Below, piece by piece: positions 17,918 to 25,281 of a stretch of 64,000 nt of DNA (its first letter is position 1; every line of letters begins with the position of its first letter). The notes beneath the pieces are model-generated. The model searched no databases. It worked only from the letters and a program-made list of their open reading frames with translations, and was not told the origin of the DNA. The translations under genes were made by a program, and so were the position numbers. Source of the DNA: Clostridia bacterium (GTDB lineage Bacteria; Bacillota; Clostridia; Oscillospirales; CAG-272); contig JAGAVJ010000037.1 in NCBI GenBank assembly GCA_017942005.1, forward strand, positions 62,001-126,000, written 5' to 3'.

Positions 17918-19237
17918 TTACGCTTTTCCTTGACAATATCTGCGGTACATCGGCAGATAAATTTCTTGGTCGCGTACCGGACATCCGGTAGCATGGTGGG
18001 TCCGCATCAAATCTGTGCATTTGGAACAGGTAATACAGGACTTCGATTTCTCAAACGTGCCGGAAAGCATCGCTTTTGCAAAATCCAGATAGGCAAATGC
18101 CATGCGTCCAAAGCCGACAAGCGTGACCTTTCCCTCTTTGATCGCACCGGCTGCAACATACGGCGCAAATTCCCGGAAAAACGAATATCCTGCACCGACC
18201 ACCGCGATATGTGGGAAGCGTTTTTGCAGCTCTGCCGTATACTTGATCATACGATCACAGCCAATGAGCGGATCTTCCGGAATCACACCGCCGACGGTGT
18301 GCGGACGGTTGATATGCGGGGTTAAATAAGGCGTTCCCATCGTAATGTTGATGCAGGAAATGCCAAGCGTCTCCATTTCTGTGACAAGGCGTGAAACTTC
18401 ATCGAAATCCGGAATCATACAGTCATCCCGACTGCACCCGAACCCATAAGGATATTCCATCGCATCGTACAAATTGAACCTGGACGCAAGAAATGCCTTG
18501 CCGGCACAAGCATCCCGTGTATTCTTGATGATATTACGGAACAGACGCGTCCGGTTTTCATAGCTGCCGCCATATTTTCCCGCACGGTCGTAGGCAGCAA
18601 GCGCTTCACCGAGCAGGTATTTGTGACATGCCTTGATGTCAATGCCGTCAAATCCGGCTTCTGTTAAAAGGCATGCAGCCTGATAATATTTCTCTTCCAG
18701 AGAATCGAGGTATGCATCCGTGACAAGCGGAATATCGTCGACATCGTGGAATTTTGTTTCATCAAACAACGGGTTTTTATACAGAACCAGCGGATGCAGA
18801 ACGCCGTCCGGTGCAGAAAAACGGCCGGAATGGGTCATCTGTGCAATGATCGGCTTGCCGCCGGAGGCTTCATGGAAGCGCTCAACAAGACGTTTATAAT
18901 CATCAAGATTCGCTTTTGTGATCATCATTTGGTGCGCATTGGAACGCCCTTCCGGCGTAACAGCAATTGCTTCACTCCAGCTCATGGAAGCGCCGCTTGC
19001 GGCAAACCGCAGATACCGACGCATCGTCAGATCGGTCGGCGTCCCATCCTCTGTAGTGTCGAACCCTTCCATCGGGTGTACAATCAGACGGTTATCCAAT
19101 ACTCTGCCGGAATTTCCAAGCGGTGCAGCTTCACTCAATACCGATAAATCCTCAGAAATCGGAATCTGTAAATTCTGTGCTGCAATGGCAGCACGGAGAT
19201 CATCCAGCGTATGATAAGAAAACGGGTACGTAGCCAT
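17918..19237 (-). CDS. NADH:flavin oxidoreductase, old yellow enzyme family
   Basis: 439 residues. It has the FMN-binding TIM barrel of old yellow enzymes: RLIVHPMEGFD near 50, SWSEAIAV, IIAQMTHSGR, the GFDGIDIKACHKYLL stretch (the pair His in many relatives), and VGFGRMAFA near the C-terminus. A C-terminal cluster CITCSKC...GCPVRD resembles the [4Fe-4S] ligands of 2,4-dienoyl-CoA reductase-type OYEs, but the protein stops there without the extra FAD/NADPH domains. An enoate or enone reduction on a sugar-derived or aromatic substrate is inferred. It is in line with the isomerase and dehydrogenase genes upstream. Confidence 0.85.
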   Translation of the reverse strand: MATYPFSYHTLDDLRAAIAAQNLQIPISEDLSVLSEAAPLGNSGRVLDNRLIVHPMEGFDTTEDGTPTDLTMRRYLRFAASGASMSWSEAIAVTPEGRSNAHQMMITKANLDDYKRLVERFHEASGGKPIIAQMTHSGRFSAPDGVLHPLVLYKNPLFDETKFHDVDDIPLVTDAYLDSLEEKYYQAACLLTEAGFDGIDIKACHKYLLGEALAAYDRAGKYGGSYENRTRLFRNIIKNTRDACAGKAFLASRFNLYDAMEYPYGFGCSRDDCMIPDFDEVSRLVTEMETLGISCINITMGTPYLTPHINRPHTVGGVIPEDPLIGCDRMIKYTAELQKRFPHIAVVGAGYSFFREFAPYVAAGAIKEGKVTLVGFGRMAFAYLDFAKAMLSGTFEKSKSCITCSKCTDLMRTHHATGCPVRDQEIYLPMYRRYCQGKA

Positions 19238-19256
19238 GTTGTATTATTTTCCTTTC

Positions 19257-20015
19257 TTATTTCAGCCAGGACCGCAGCGTCGCCGCCTCCCCGCAGAGCA
19301 GAGACGGATCGTCATTGGGAACAAATTCCAAAAGCAGTCCGTGATCAGAAGGATTCTGTGCTAAAATGTCAAGATACCGTCTCCACATATCCGCATGTTC
19401 AGAGAGCAGGAAACGGTCATGCTCCTTCCATGCAAAGACATGGACATTGGAGACATACGGCAGGACAAGCTGCAAGTTTTCCACATTCTGTGCAAAAGAT
19501 ACGAACTGGTTTGGCTGCCAGTACAGAGAAACATTGGGCATTGCAAGTTCTTCTATCAATTGAACCGCCGACGGTGCACAGTTGGTCAAGGAGTTCTGAT
19601 GATATTCAAACGAAATCGTTTTGCCGCGGCTGGCTGCCAATTTTGCACAAGTGCGAAGCTCTTCCACCATAGCCGCGCGTTCTGCCTTTGTGACATCTTC
19701 AGAATTGCGCTTGCCTGCCCACAGCCGTAAATTCGGTGCGCCGAGAATATCCGCCGTTTCCACACAGCGCCGGAACACGTCCTCAAACTGTGCGCCGTTT
19801 GTACCCGCTGCGTAGTAGGTCCCGTAGGAAATCGGCTGCAATGCAGCGCCGCGTGTCATACCGCCGACTCTTGCGGCGGTACCGGTTTCCCCCATTGGGA
19901 CATGAATATCTCCGCCCCATTCAATGGCAGAGAGCTGTGCCGTCCGCGCGGCAGTAATGATTTCTGCCGGCGTCATTTTCCGGTATGTAACCGAAACAAG
20001 TCCTGTAAGGAACAT
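19257..20015 (-). CDS. sugar phosphate isomerase/epimerase (AP endonuclease 2-like TIM barrel)
   Basis: 252 residues of the xylose isomerase-like TIM-barrel superfamily. The opening GLVSVTYRKMTPAEII, IEWGGDIHVP near 32, FEYHQNSLTN near 153 and VFAWKEHDRFLL near 208 supply Glu/His/Asp side chains that bind the divalent metal in this superfamily. The members isomerise or epimerise sugars and inositol derivatives, but the substrate cannot be deduced. It precedes the OYE gene by 20 bp and they are probably co-transcribed. Its Shine-Dalgarno is AAGGAGGACAGAATCCG. Confidence 0.75.
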   Translation of the reverse strand: MFLTGLVSVTYRKMTPAEIITAARTAQLSAIEWGGDIHVPMGETGTAARVGGMTRGAALQPISYGTYYAAGTNGAQFEDVFRRCVETADILGAPNLRLWAGKRNSEDVTKAERAAMVEELRTCAKLAASRGKTISFEYHQNSLTNCAPSAVQLIEELAMPNVSLYWQPNQFVSFAQNVENLQLVLPYVSNVHVFAWKEHDRFLLSEHADMWRRYLDILAQNPSDHGLLLEFVPNDDPSLLCGEAATLRSWLK

Positions 20016-20039
20016 CGGATTCTGTCCTCCTTCTCAACT

Positions 20040-20235
20040 TATCATGATAGGCGATTGTAATAGTTATAATTTTATACTGCCTGTAAGGCAATATAACAAT
20101 AAATGCGTCGCTTTGGCGGGTCTCCCGCCAAAAAAGACACCTTTAAAGCGACCAAAGGGAGCCATCGGACTGCGTCAGTCCGATGGAATCAATTGTAAAA
20201 CGGAGTTTTACAATTGCCTAAATTCATCATGATAT
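20040..20235. repeat. multi-hairpin intergenic block bounded by ATCATGAT palindromes
   Basis: Between two minus-strand genes this block holds four clear inverted repeats. They are GGCGGGTCTCCCGCC, a GTCGCTTT/AAAGCGAC stem enclosing it, ATCGGACTGCGTCAGTCCGAT, and AATTGTAAAACGGAGTTTTACAATT. TATCATGATA (20040-20049) and ATCATGAT (20227-20234) mark the edges. It may be a REP-like element or a structured leader of the isomerase gene. No gene is visible. Confidence 0.55.
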
Positions 20236-20239
20236 ACTT

Positions 20240-21244
20240 TCACGCCATGGTTGCAAGCATCGCTTCTGTCACACGCCACGGTGTTGCTTCCCCTGCAAGC
20301 CAGCGTTTGGACTCTTCATACATATATTCTCCCATTCGCTGAACTTCCCAGCCAATGGAGCCTGCCAGATGCGGCGTTAAAATGATGTTGCGCATCTGAT
20401 ACATCTCGGAACCGGATACCGGCGGCTCCGGCATGGTAACATCCAGAAGCGCCACCCGCTCCGGACATGCTTTGAGTGCGGCAATCATATCCGCTTCCAC
20501 AACCTGCGCGCCGCGTCCGGTGTTGATGAAAACAGCAGACGGCATCATACGGTCAAAACAGTTTTTGTCAATCATACCAACTGTCTGCGGATTGTTGGCA
20601 AGGTGATTCGATATGACATGACAGGTTTCAAACAATACAGGGAGGCTGTCAACCTTTGTGACACCCATTTCCTTCGCTTTGTCATCCGGCAAAAACGGGT
20701 CGAACACATAAACATTCAGTCTGTATGCACGCAGCATTTGAATGACAAGCTTGCCGATCATGCCAGCCCCGATGATGCCGACATTGGTATTGTAATTTCC
20801 AAGAGGTGCATTCTGCATATTGTGGTTATTCCATGCGCCGTCTTCATACTGCATGCGCTGATAATAGCCCTTGTTTGCCAGAATGATTTCCGCGACCGTC
20901 ACCTCAGCAACCGGAACAGCATTGGCTGCCCATGCGGAAAATACGGCAGCGCCGCACGCAAGAAACGGGCGGGCAAAAGCCTGTACGCTTCCGGCGCCGT
21001 AAAAGACCGCTTTCAGACGCGGCAGATACGTGTGAATCTGTTCCTCTGTCAGGGATGGCATCCCCCAGGTGGAGAAAATCACCTCGACGTCCGCAAGCGC
21101 CAAAAGGTCTTCGTCCGCCCCTTTTTTCATTGTGTAGACCCCGGGAAGGAAATCAAAGGTTTCTGCCATTTGCGTGCGCAGCTCCTCTGTATAGGCTCTC
21201 GGTATCCCCTCCGGATTCCCTGTCATAAATACTGCTTTTTTCAT
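20240..21244 (-). CDS. NAD-dependent D-isomer-specific 2-hydroxyacid dehydrogenase
   Basis: 334 residues with the two-domain layout of the family. The NAD motif GIIGAGMIGKLVIQML is near residue 155. The three catalytic positions are recognisable as Arg in NTGRGAQV, Glu in DVTMPEPPV, and His in LTPHLAGS. It interconverts a 2-hydroxy acid and the 2-oxo acid with NADH; the substrate is open. It is the first gene of the minus-strand redox cluster (hydroxyacid dehydrogenase, isomerase, OYE, SDR, FAD enzyme), which together suggest oxidation and reduction steps on an unusual sugar acid or cyclitol. Confidence 0.85.
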   Translation of the reverse strand: MKKAVFMTGNPEGIPRAYTEELRTQMAETFDFLPGVYTMKKGADEDLLALADVEVIFSTWGMPSLTEEQIHTYLPRLKAVFYGAGSVQAFARPFLACGAAVFSAWAANAVPVAEVTVAEIILANKGYYQRMQYEDGAWNNHNMQNAPLGNYNTNVGIIGAGMIGKLVIQMLRAYRLNVYVFDPFLPDDKAKEMGVTKVDSLPVLFETCHVISNHLANNPQTVGMIDKNCFDRMMPSAVFINTGRGAQVVEADMIAALKACPERVALLDVTMPEPPVSGSEMYQMRNIILTPHLAGSIGWEVQRMGEYMYEESKRWLAGEATPWRVTEAMLATMA

Positions 21245-21277
21245 TGGTCAATACGCAATCCTTTCCCTTATATTTAT

Positions 21278-21395
21278 GGGGAAAACTTTTTTGAAAAAAA
21301 GCTTTTCCCCAAACCCCTTTCAAAAAACTTTAATTTGGGTAATCGATATACATAAAAATAAAAATGATAAAAAGTTTTTGGGGGATGCCCAGGCG
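21278..21395. repeat. dispersed inverted-repeat intergenic element (copy T2)
   Basis: Left arm GGGGAAAACTTTTTTG with its complement CTTTTCCCC, then AAACCCC and CAAAAAACTTTAA. The right arm, on the other strand, is GGCATCCCCCAAAAACTTTT. The middle is about 40 bp of AT-rich sequence. It is directly followed by a second string of hairpins (21399-21552). Confidence 0.65.
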
Positions 21396-21398
21396 GCC

Positions 21399-21552
21399 AG
21401 ACTGTCGCATGCGACAGTCTATAAAATTCGCCTTTTCGCTTTTTCAAACGAAATTTCACAGTGGATTTTTGTTAAAATCCACTGTGAAAACGCCGAATTC
21501 GGATCACTTCGTGATCCCGGGTTGTTGCAAGTTGAAAACTTGCAACAACCCC
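21399..21552. repeat. string of four hairpins, related to the block at 52019-52141
   Basis: In order: the perfect 22-nt palindrome AGACTGTCGC/GCGACAGTCT; an AATTCG...CGAATT stem enclosing TTTCACAGTGGATTTT/AAAATCCACTGTGAAA; GGATCAC-TTC-GTGATCC; and GGTTGTTGCAAGTT-ga-AACTTGCAACAACC type. The same order occurs at 52019-52141 on the opposite strand, where it leads into a leader box. Here no plus-strand gene follows. The stretch 21245-21585 holds no gene. Confidence 0.6.
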
Positions 21553-21585
21553 AAGAGCGTTCTCCTCGAACTCTCGTTATTGAAA

Positions 21586-22602
21586 TCAACCCATATCGCG
21601 GAAAATCGGTTCTTCTTCATATTCCGGCGTCTCTTCTTTGTAATACGGATCAATCATGACCTCTTTGATTTTCGGATATGCTGCATAAATGGCGATGAAT
21701 GCACCGGTACCGAACAAAATCAGAATCGGCGTCAAAAGTCCAAGCGGTGCGTAGGTCAGAAGCAGACCATAGCAGAGCAGTGCAAAAAATACAATGCCAA
21801 GTACAGCACACAAATTCCGCTTAATACCGATCAAAGCAAAAATAAATGCGTTTTTAATCATTTTGAAAATAGACAGATCAAAGGTTATCATCATCGGGTA
21901 AATATAGAAGCGCATCATAAAGTACAAAAGCACAAGGAACAGACTCATATAGAAGCAGACGTTGGTAAAGAACGAAACGCCGATATTATAGTAGAAAAAG
22001 ACCACATCATACACAAGCAGAAGACAGATTGCACAGTCGATGATACCGAAAATCAATGCCTGCTTCCAATTGCGGCGAATGGCATAAAAGAAGTCGCTCA
22101 TAAGGAAAACCGGTTCGCCTTTCACAATGTTGCGCAGGATATATGCGGTACCGATATTGACAAAACCGAACGTAAAAATCATAAGCGCGGTCAGTGCCAT
22201 ACAGATGTAGGTTGCTCTCGTCGGCACATAGTTGAGGGTTCTGTACCCAAGGATGCCGTTCAATGCCATCGTCACAGGGGTAAAGTTGCCGCCAAGCATG
22301 ACGCCGTGGAAGGATGAATTCAAAATATTGGTTGCTGTCAGGCTTTGAATGCTCAAATTGCCGGAACGTGCAAACAGATAAAACAGGATCGGGAAATTTC
22401 CAATGACAAACAGAAGATTGATCTGAATCATTTTGCCGAAATTACGGAAATACAGCTTAAAGAAATTCACAAAGTTAAAATCTGTGATTTTATCGGTCTT
22501 TTTTACACCTTTTCCGTTTTTGTTGCCATTGAATAGTTCGTATAAATTAAATGATTTCTTATTTGGATCTTTAAATTTCCGAAAATTATTTGGACTTGCC
22601 AT
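21586..22602 (-). CDS. YesL-like (DUF624) multi-pass membrane protein
   Basis: 338 residues. After a charged N-terminal 45 residues come about six hydrophobic helices (around 60-80, 125-150, 175-200, 215-240, 255-290 and 290-310) and an acidic C-terminal tail with a Tyr/Glu-rich end. The spacing and the FRNFGKMIQINLLFVIGNFP opening resemble the DUF624/YesL proteins commonly found with carbohydrate ABC importers in Bacillota. Their role is not established. No transporter gene is adjacent here. The ATG at 22602 lies in a variant leader box GGTCAAAAAATG, downstream of an unusual four-hairpin array (copy 9). Confidence 0.65.
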   Translation of the reverse strand: MASPNNFRKFKDPNKKSFNLYELFNGNKNGKGVKKTDKITDFNFVNFFKLYFRNFGKMIQINLLFVIGNFPILFYLFARSGNLSIQSLTATNILNSSFHGVMLGGNFTPVTMALNGILGYRTLNYVPTRATYICMALTALMIFTFGFVNIGTAYILRNIVKGEPVFLMSDFFYAIRRNWKQALIFGIIDCAICLLLVYDVVFFYYNIGVSFFTNVCFYMSLFLVLLYFMMRFYIYPMMITFDLSIFKMIKNAFIFALIGIKRNLCAVLGIVFFALLCYGLLLTYAPLGLLTPILILFGTGAFIAIYAAYPKIKEVMIDPYYKEETPEYEEEPIFRDMG

Positions 22603-22725
22603 TTTTTGACCATATCTTTTCCATGTTTAGCAACTGCTAAAATATTTAGTATTCGCTAAAACGTTCAGCGAAAGCTGAAATGTTCAGCATTTGCTGAACA
22701 GGGAAAAGTGACTTCCTTTCTTAAA
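22603..22725 (-). promoter_or_regulatory. hairpin leader (copy 9) with four tandem hairpins
   Basis: On the minus strand AAAGGAAG is followed by CTTTTCC (22702-22708), which pairs with GGAAAAG (22616-22622). Enclosed are four successive hairpins of 19-20 nt: TGTTCAGC/GCTGAACA, TTCAGC/GCTGAA, TTTAGC/CTAAA and TTTAGC/GCTAAA. Then comes ATATGGTCAAAAAATGG with the start codon. Confidence 0.75.
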
Positions 22726-22788
22726 TAGAAAAGTTTACCGGGCTGTCGCATTAACATACGTCAGCCGCAGCATGAATGAAAAACACAT

Positions 22789-23511
22789 TTAAATGAAACA
22801 GCACACCGCAGAAATGAGAAGCATTCCGCATATCTGGGCTGCACAGGGAAATAAAATCCCGCACAAAAGCGGAGCAACGTCTCCGCACATCCAGTACAGT
22901 GTCCACTGTTTATGTCCGGTGCGCGGCAATGCACGGCGTTCTTTCGCATAAGTGATCGCCTTGGTACACGCCATGAGCAGAAATGCACACAGTGCCCCCT
23001 GCGCCGCAGCATAAAACACGCCAAACAAAGAAAACCCATTGGACAGAGCACAGACGGAGAATCCTGCAATCACACCGCGCAGAGCACAAAGAAACGCGCA
23101 AAAGAATCCCGGATAAACGGTCAGTGCAGCAAACATTGCACCCAAAAACCATACGGCATGATGACAGAACCACCCGGCAATGAATTGGATATATGCAGAT
23201 ACCGATGGATACGATAAAAAGGCTCTCATCGCCGCGTAATCCGCCGCAAATGCGGTTTGATTTGCCTGTGCACCAAAGAAAAAGTAGCAGAAGACACCGA
23301 TAAAAATACCGATACCGGCAGCTGCCGCCAGCTTTGCCATGACAACGGTGTGTTCCTTTCCTGCAAGTGCAAAACGCCTCATTCCGGCAAAAAACCATGC
23401 AGCCGGTGCATTGCCCTCCGGCTGATAATTCTGTTCTTCCTGGGTATGCGTATCATTGGCACCGGAATATCCGGTACGTGCAAAGCCGTCCTCGGTTTTT
23501 GTATGATTCAT
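22789..23511 (-). CDS. integral membrane protein, possibly SpoIIM-like
   Basis: About 240 residues from the ATG at 23511, the start codon of its leader box (an upstream in-frame reading would translate the leader hairpins). A polar N-terminal 45 residues is followed by five or so hydrophobic segments: AKLAAAAGIGIFIGVFCYFF, the AVWFLGAMFAALTVYPGFF region, the LRGVIAGFSVCALSNGF region, VFYAAAQGALCAFLLM and a final Cys-rich helix. The GIGIFIGVF opening and the 'RGVIAGFSV' loop recall stage II sporulation protein M (DUF95) family proteins, which help septal peptidoglycan hydrolysis during engulfment. The similarity is weak; it could be another membrane family. Confidence 0.5.
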   Translation of the reverse strand: MNHTKTEDGFARTGYSGANDTHTQEEQNYQPEGNAPAAWFFAGMRRFALAGKEHTVVMAKLAAAAGIGIFIGVFCYFFFGAQANQTAFAADYAAMRAFLSYPSVSAYIQFIAGWFCHHAVWFLGAMFAALTVYPGFFCAFLCALRGVIAGFSVCALSNGFSLFGVFYAAAQGALCAFLLMACTKAITYAKERRALPRTGHKQWTLYWMCGDVAPLLCGILFPCAAQICGMLLISAVCCFI

Positions 23512-23630
23512 AGGTATGACCGTCAGGCTGCCGAAAATTTTCAATTTGCAACAGCCCGTTTCCCCTTTCTTCTGTGGAGTTGTGATATAAGACACAAAAC
23601 ATGGTTTGAAAGCTTCCTCTTTCAAACGTT
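23512..23630 (-). promoter_or_regulatory. modular hairpin leader (copy 3) of the SpoIIM-like gene
   Basis: Minus strand: GTTTGAAAG/CTTTCAAAC hairpin, ATGTTTTGTG-TCTTATA-TCACAACTCCACA, AAAGGGGAAA, a GGGCTG/CAGCCT stem, then ACGGTCATACCTATGAAT. The sequence matches copies 1 and 2 at GTTTTGTG, CACAACTCCACA and GGTCAT but has different stem sequences, as expected of conserved structure. Confidence 0.7.
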
Positions 23631-23750
23631 CGTCCTCCAACCTGTTTTGCTACATTGTATGGGGACGAGCGGGAAAACATGCCAAACACCCGAAAGGAGA
23701 CTTTGCATATGATATTTACATCATTCCAAAATTTGGGATTGCAAGGTGAA

Positions 23751-24569
23751 TTAATACTGCTGACCGAGTTCCTCTGCACGTGCGGTGCATGCCTGCATAC
23801 ACCGTGCAATCATACCGGGCAAATCTTCTTCATACAGAACCTGCATCGCACGTTCTGTCGTTCCGCCGGGCGAACAGACCTTTTTGATCAGTGTGTCAAG
23901 ATCATCCGGTGTATTTGCCGCCATTTCCGCTGAGCCGCGCACCATCTGACAAATATTGTCAAGCAATACCGGGGTATCGACGCCCTCGGCACGTGCTTCG
24001 TCAAAAATCGCCTTGATGACAAGATATAAATACGCCGGAGCGGAACCCGTTGCGGCAATCACGGCATTCATTTTTTCTTCTTCGAGCCGCATGGTCATAC
24101 CGGATGCGGAAAAAATAGATTCTGCCATTGCAAATTCTTCATCGGTAACAAGCGCGTTGCGGCTGACTGCCGTGCTGCCCATCCCCATCAGCATCGGGGT
24201 ATTCGGCATTGCACGCACGACGGGTACCTCCGCGCCGAGCTGTCTGCAAATCGAATCGCAGGAAACACCGGCAGCAATGGAAATAAAAACTTTCCGTCCG
24301 CATAAATGGGCATCCCGCAATTCATCCAGCACCGTTTTGTATTGCTGCGGTTTGACCGCCAGTACGATCATATCCGCCCATGCCGCTGCCTGTGCATTGG
24401 TATCAAAAATTTCAGCACCCATCGAATGAAGTACTTCACACTTTGCGCGTGTGCGGCTGGCAGTCCCCAACTGAAACGGAGACTGTTTCTGTTTATACAG
24501 TCCTGCAACCATCGCCTGTGCCATATTGCCGGCACCGATGAACGCAAGACGTATCTTCTGTTCTGTCAT
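23751..24569 (-). CDS. proC: pyrroline-5-carboxylate reductase
   Basis: 272 residues. It makes proline from 1-pyrroline-5-carboxylate with NAD(P)H. The Rossmann motif LAFIGAGNMAQAM is at residues 8-20, and VVRAMPNTPMLMG and the C-terminal ProC signature (AMQVL region after KKVCSPGGTTERAM) are intact. The length matches the family. The start follows AAAGGATTTTCT. It stands alone between the SpoIIM-like gene and an orphan leader, so proline synthesis genes proA and proB are not linked here. Confidence 0.93.
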   Translation of the reverse strand: MTEQKIRLAFIGAGNMAQAMVAGLYKQKQSPFQLGTASRTRAKCEVLHSMGAEIFDTNAQAAAWADMIVLAVKPQQYKTVLDELRDAHLCGRKVFISIAAGVSCDSICRQLGAEVPVVRAMPNTPMLMGMGSTAVSRNALVTDEEFAMAESIFSASGMTMRLEEEKMNAVIAATGSAPAYLYLVIKAIFDEARAEGVDTPVLLDNICQMVRGSAEMAANTPDDLDTLIKKVCSPGGTTERAMQVLYEEDLPGMIARCMQACTARAEELGQQY

Positions 24570-24605
24570 AGAAAATCCTTTCTAAGCGTTGTATAAACGA
24601 TGTAG

Positions 24606-24732
24606 CGTGAAAAAATTTTTTCACGCGGGTTTTGTGGCTTTCGTTGCTTAAAAGCAACGATTTTGCTGCACAAAACCACCCACAATTCCCCAAGAGCGGA
24701 GGCTTTCGCAAGCGAAAGTTATGGCTATTAAT
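24606..24732 (+). promoter_or_regulatory. orphan modular hairpin leader (copy 4)
   Basis: Plus strand: GTGAAAAAATTTTTTCAC hairpin, GGGTTTTGTGG with an inner GTTGCTTAAAAGCAAC, CACAAAACC, CACAATTCC, GGAGG, and the perfect stem CTTTCGC/GCGAAAG (24703-24718). Then TTATGGCTATTAATATGAAA. All modules are intact, but the frame from the ATG at 24733 soon runs antisense through the acetyltransferase gene and stops near 24867. Confidence 0.7.
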
Positions 24733-24774
24733 ATGAAAATGCTGCGGAATTTGGTAAGAGGAGAAGCCGATATT
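24733..24774 (+). pseudogene. possible 5' remnant of a gene behind the orphan leader
   Basis: The frame starting at the leader ATG begins MKMLRNLVRGEADIQ and then enters the 3' end of the convergent acetyltransferase gene. The first 14 codons are the only sequence not shared with that gene. This is what a deletion that removed the body of a gene would leave. The lost gene cannot be identified. Confidence 0.35.
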
Positions 24775-25262
24775 CAATCTGTTTCATGTGCAAAACGTTC
24801 CAGCGCCTCTCCTGTCAGACGGTATGTCGTCCAACCGTCCATCGGCACAGCGCCCTGCGCACGGTAAAATGCAATGGAAGGTGCATTCCAGTCAAGGCAG
24901 CTCCATTCCACACGGCCGCATCCTTCCGAAACCGCCTTTTGCGCGAGCATCCGCAAGAGCGTTTTTCCAATGCCCTGCCCACGGTACTCCGGCTTTACGA
25001 ATAAATCCTCAAGATAAATTCCGCCGCGTCCAAGCCATGTCGAAAAATTATAAAAATAAAGCGCGATGCCGATGATTTTCTCGCCGTCACATGCAAGCAG
25101 CACCGCAGCAACACGGCGTTCAAACAGCCAGTTTTGATACTGCTCTTCTGTCGCCACTACGGCATCTTCCATTTTTTCATATGCGGCAAGCTCCCTCACC
25201 AAAGCCAAAACACCGTTGATATCCTTTGGTTCTGCGGTACGGTATGTGATTGGATTCTGCAC
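24774..25262 (-). CDS. GNAT family N-acetyltransferase
   Basis: About 162 residues from a GTG at 25262, chosen because GGGAG lies 7 bp upstream and the previous gene ends at 25282; longer in-frame starts would overlap that gene. ITYRTAEPKDINGVLAL is the usual first strand and helix. The acetyl-CoA loop reads VKPEYRGQGIGKTLLRML, and the C-terminal LDWNAPSIAFYRAQGAVPMD matches diamine/spermidine acetyltransferase-like members. YLEDLFV is the core strand of that subgroup. The acceptor substrate is uncertain. Confidence 0.87.
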   Translation of the reverse strand: MQNPITYRTAEPKDINGVLALVRELAAYEKMEDAVVATEEQYQNWLFERRVAAVLLACDGEKIIGIALYFYNFSTWLGRGGIYLEDLFVKPEYRGQGIGKTLLRMLAQKAVSEGCGRVEWSCLDWNAPSIAFYRAQGAVPMDGWTTYRLTGEALERFAHETD

Positions 25263-25281
25263 GGTACTGCTCCCTTTCTGC

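Noticed and set aside
22623..22700. CRISPR-like regular repeats
   Set aside because: The units are contiguous 19-20 nt hairpins without unique spacers, and no cas genes are nearby; they are part of a leader.
23709..23933. Plus-strand frame after AAAGGAGACTTTGCATATG
   Set aside because: The ribosome-binding site looks good, but after 14 codons the frame is antisense to proC and shows no domain. It might be a second truncated gene start like that at 24733, but the evidence is too thin.
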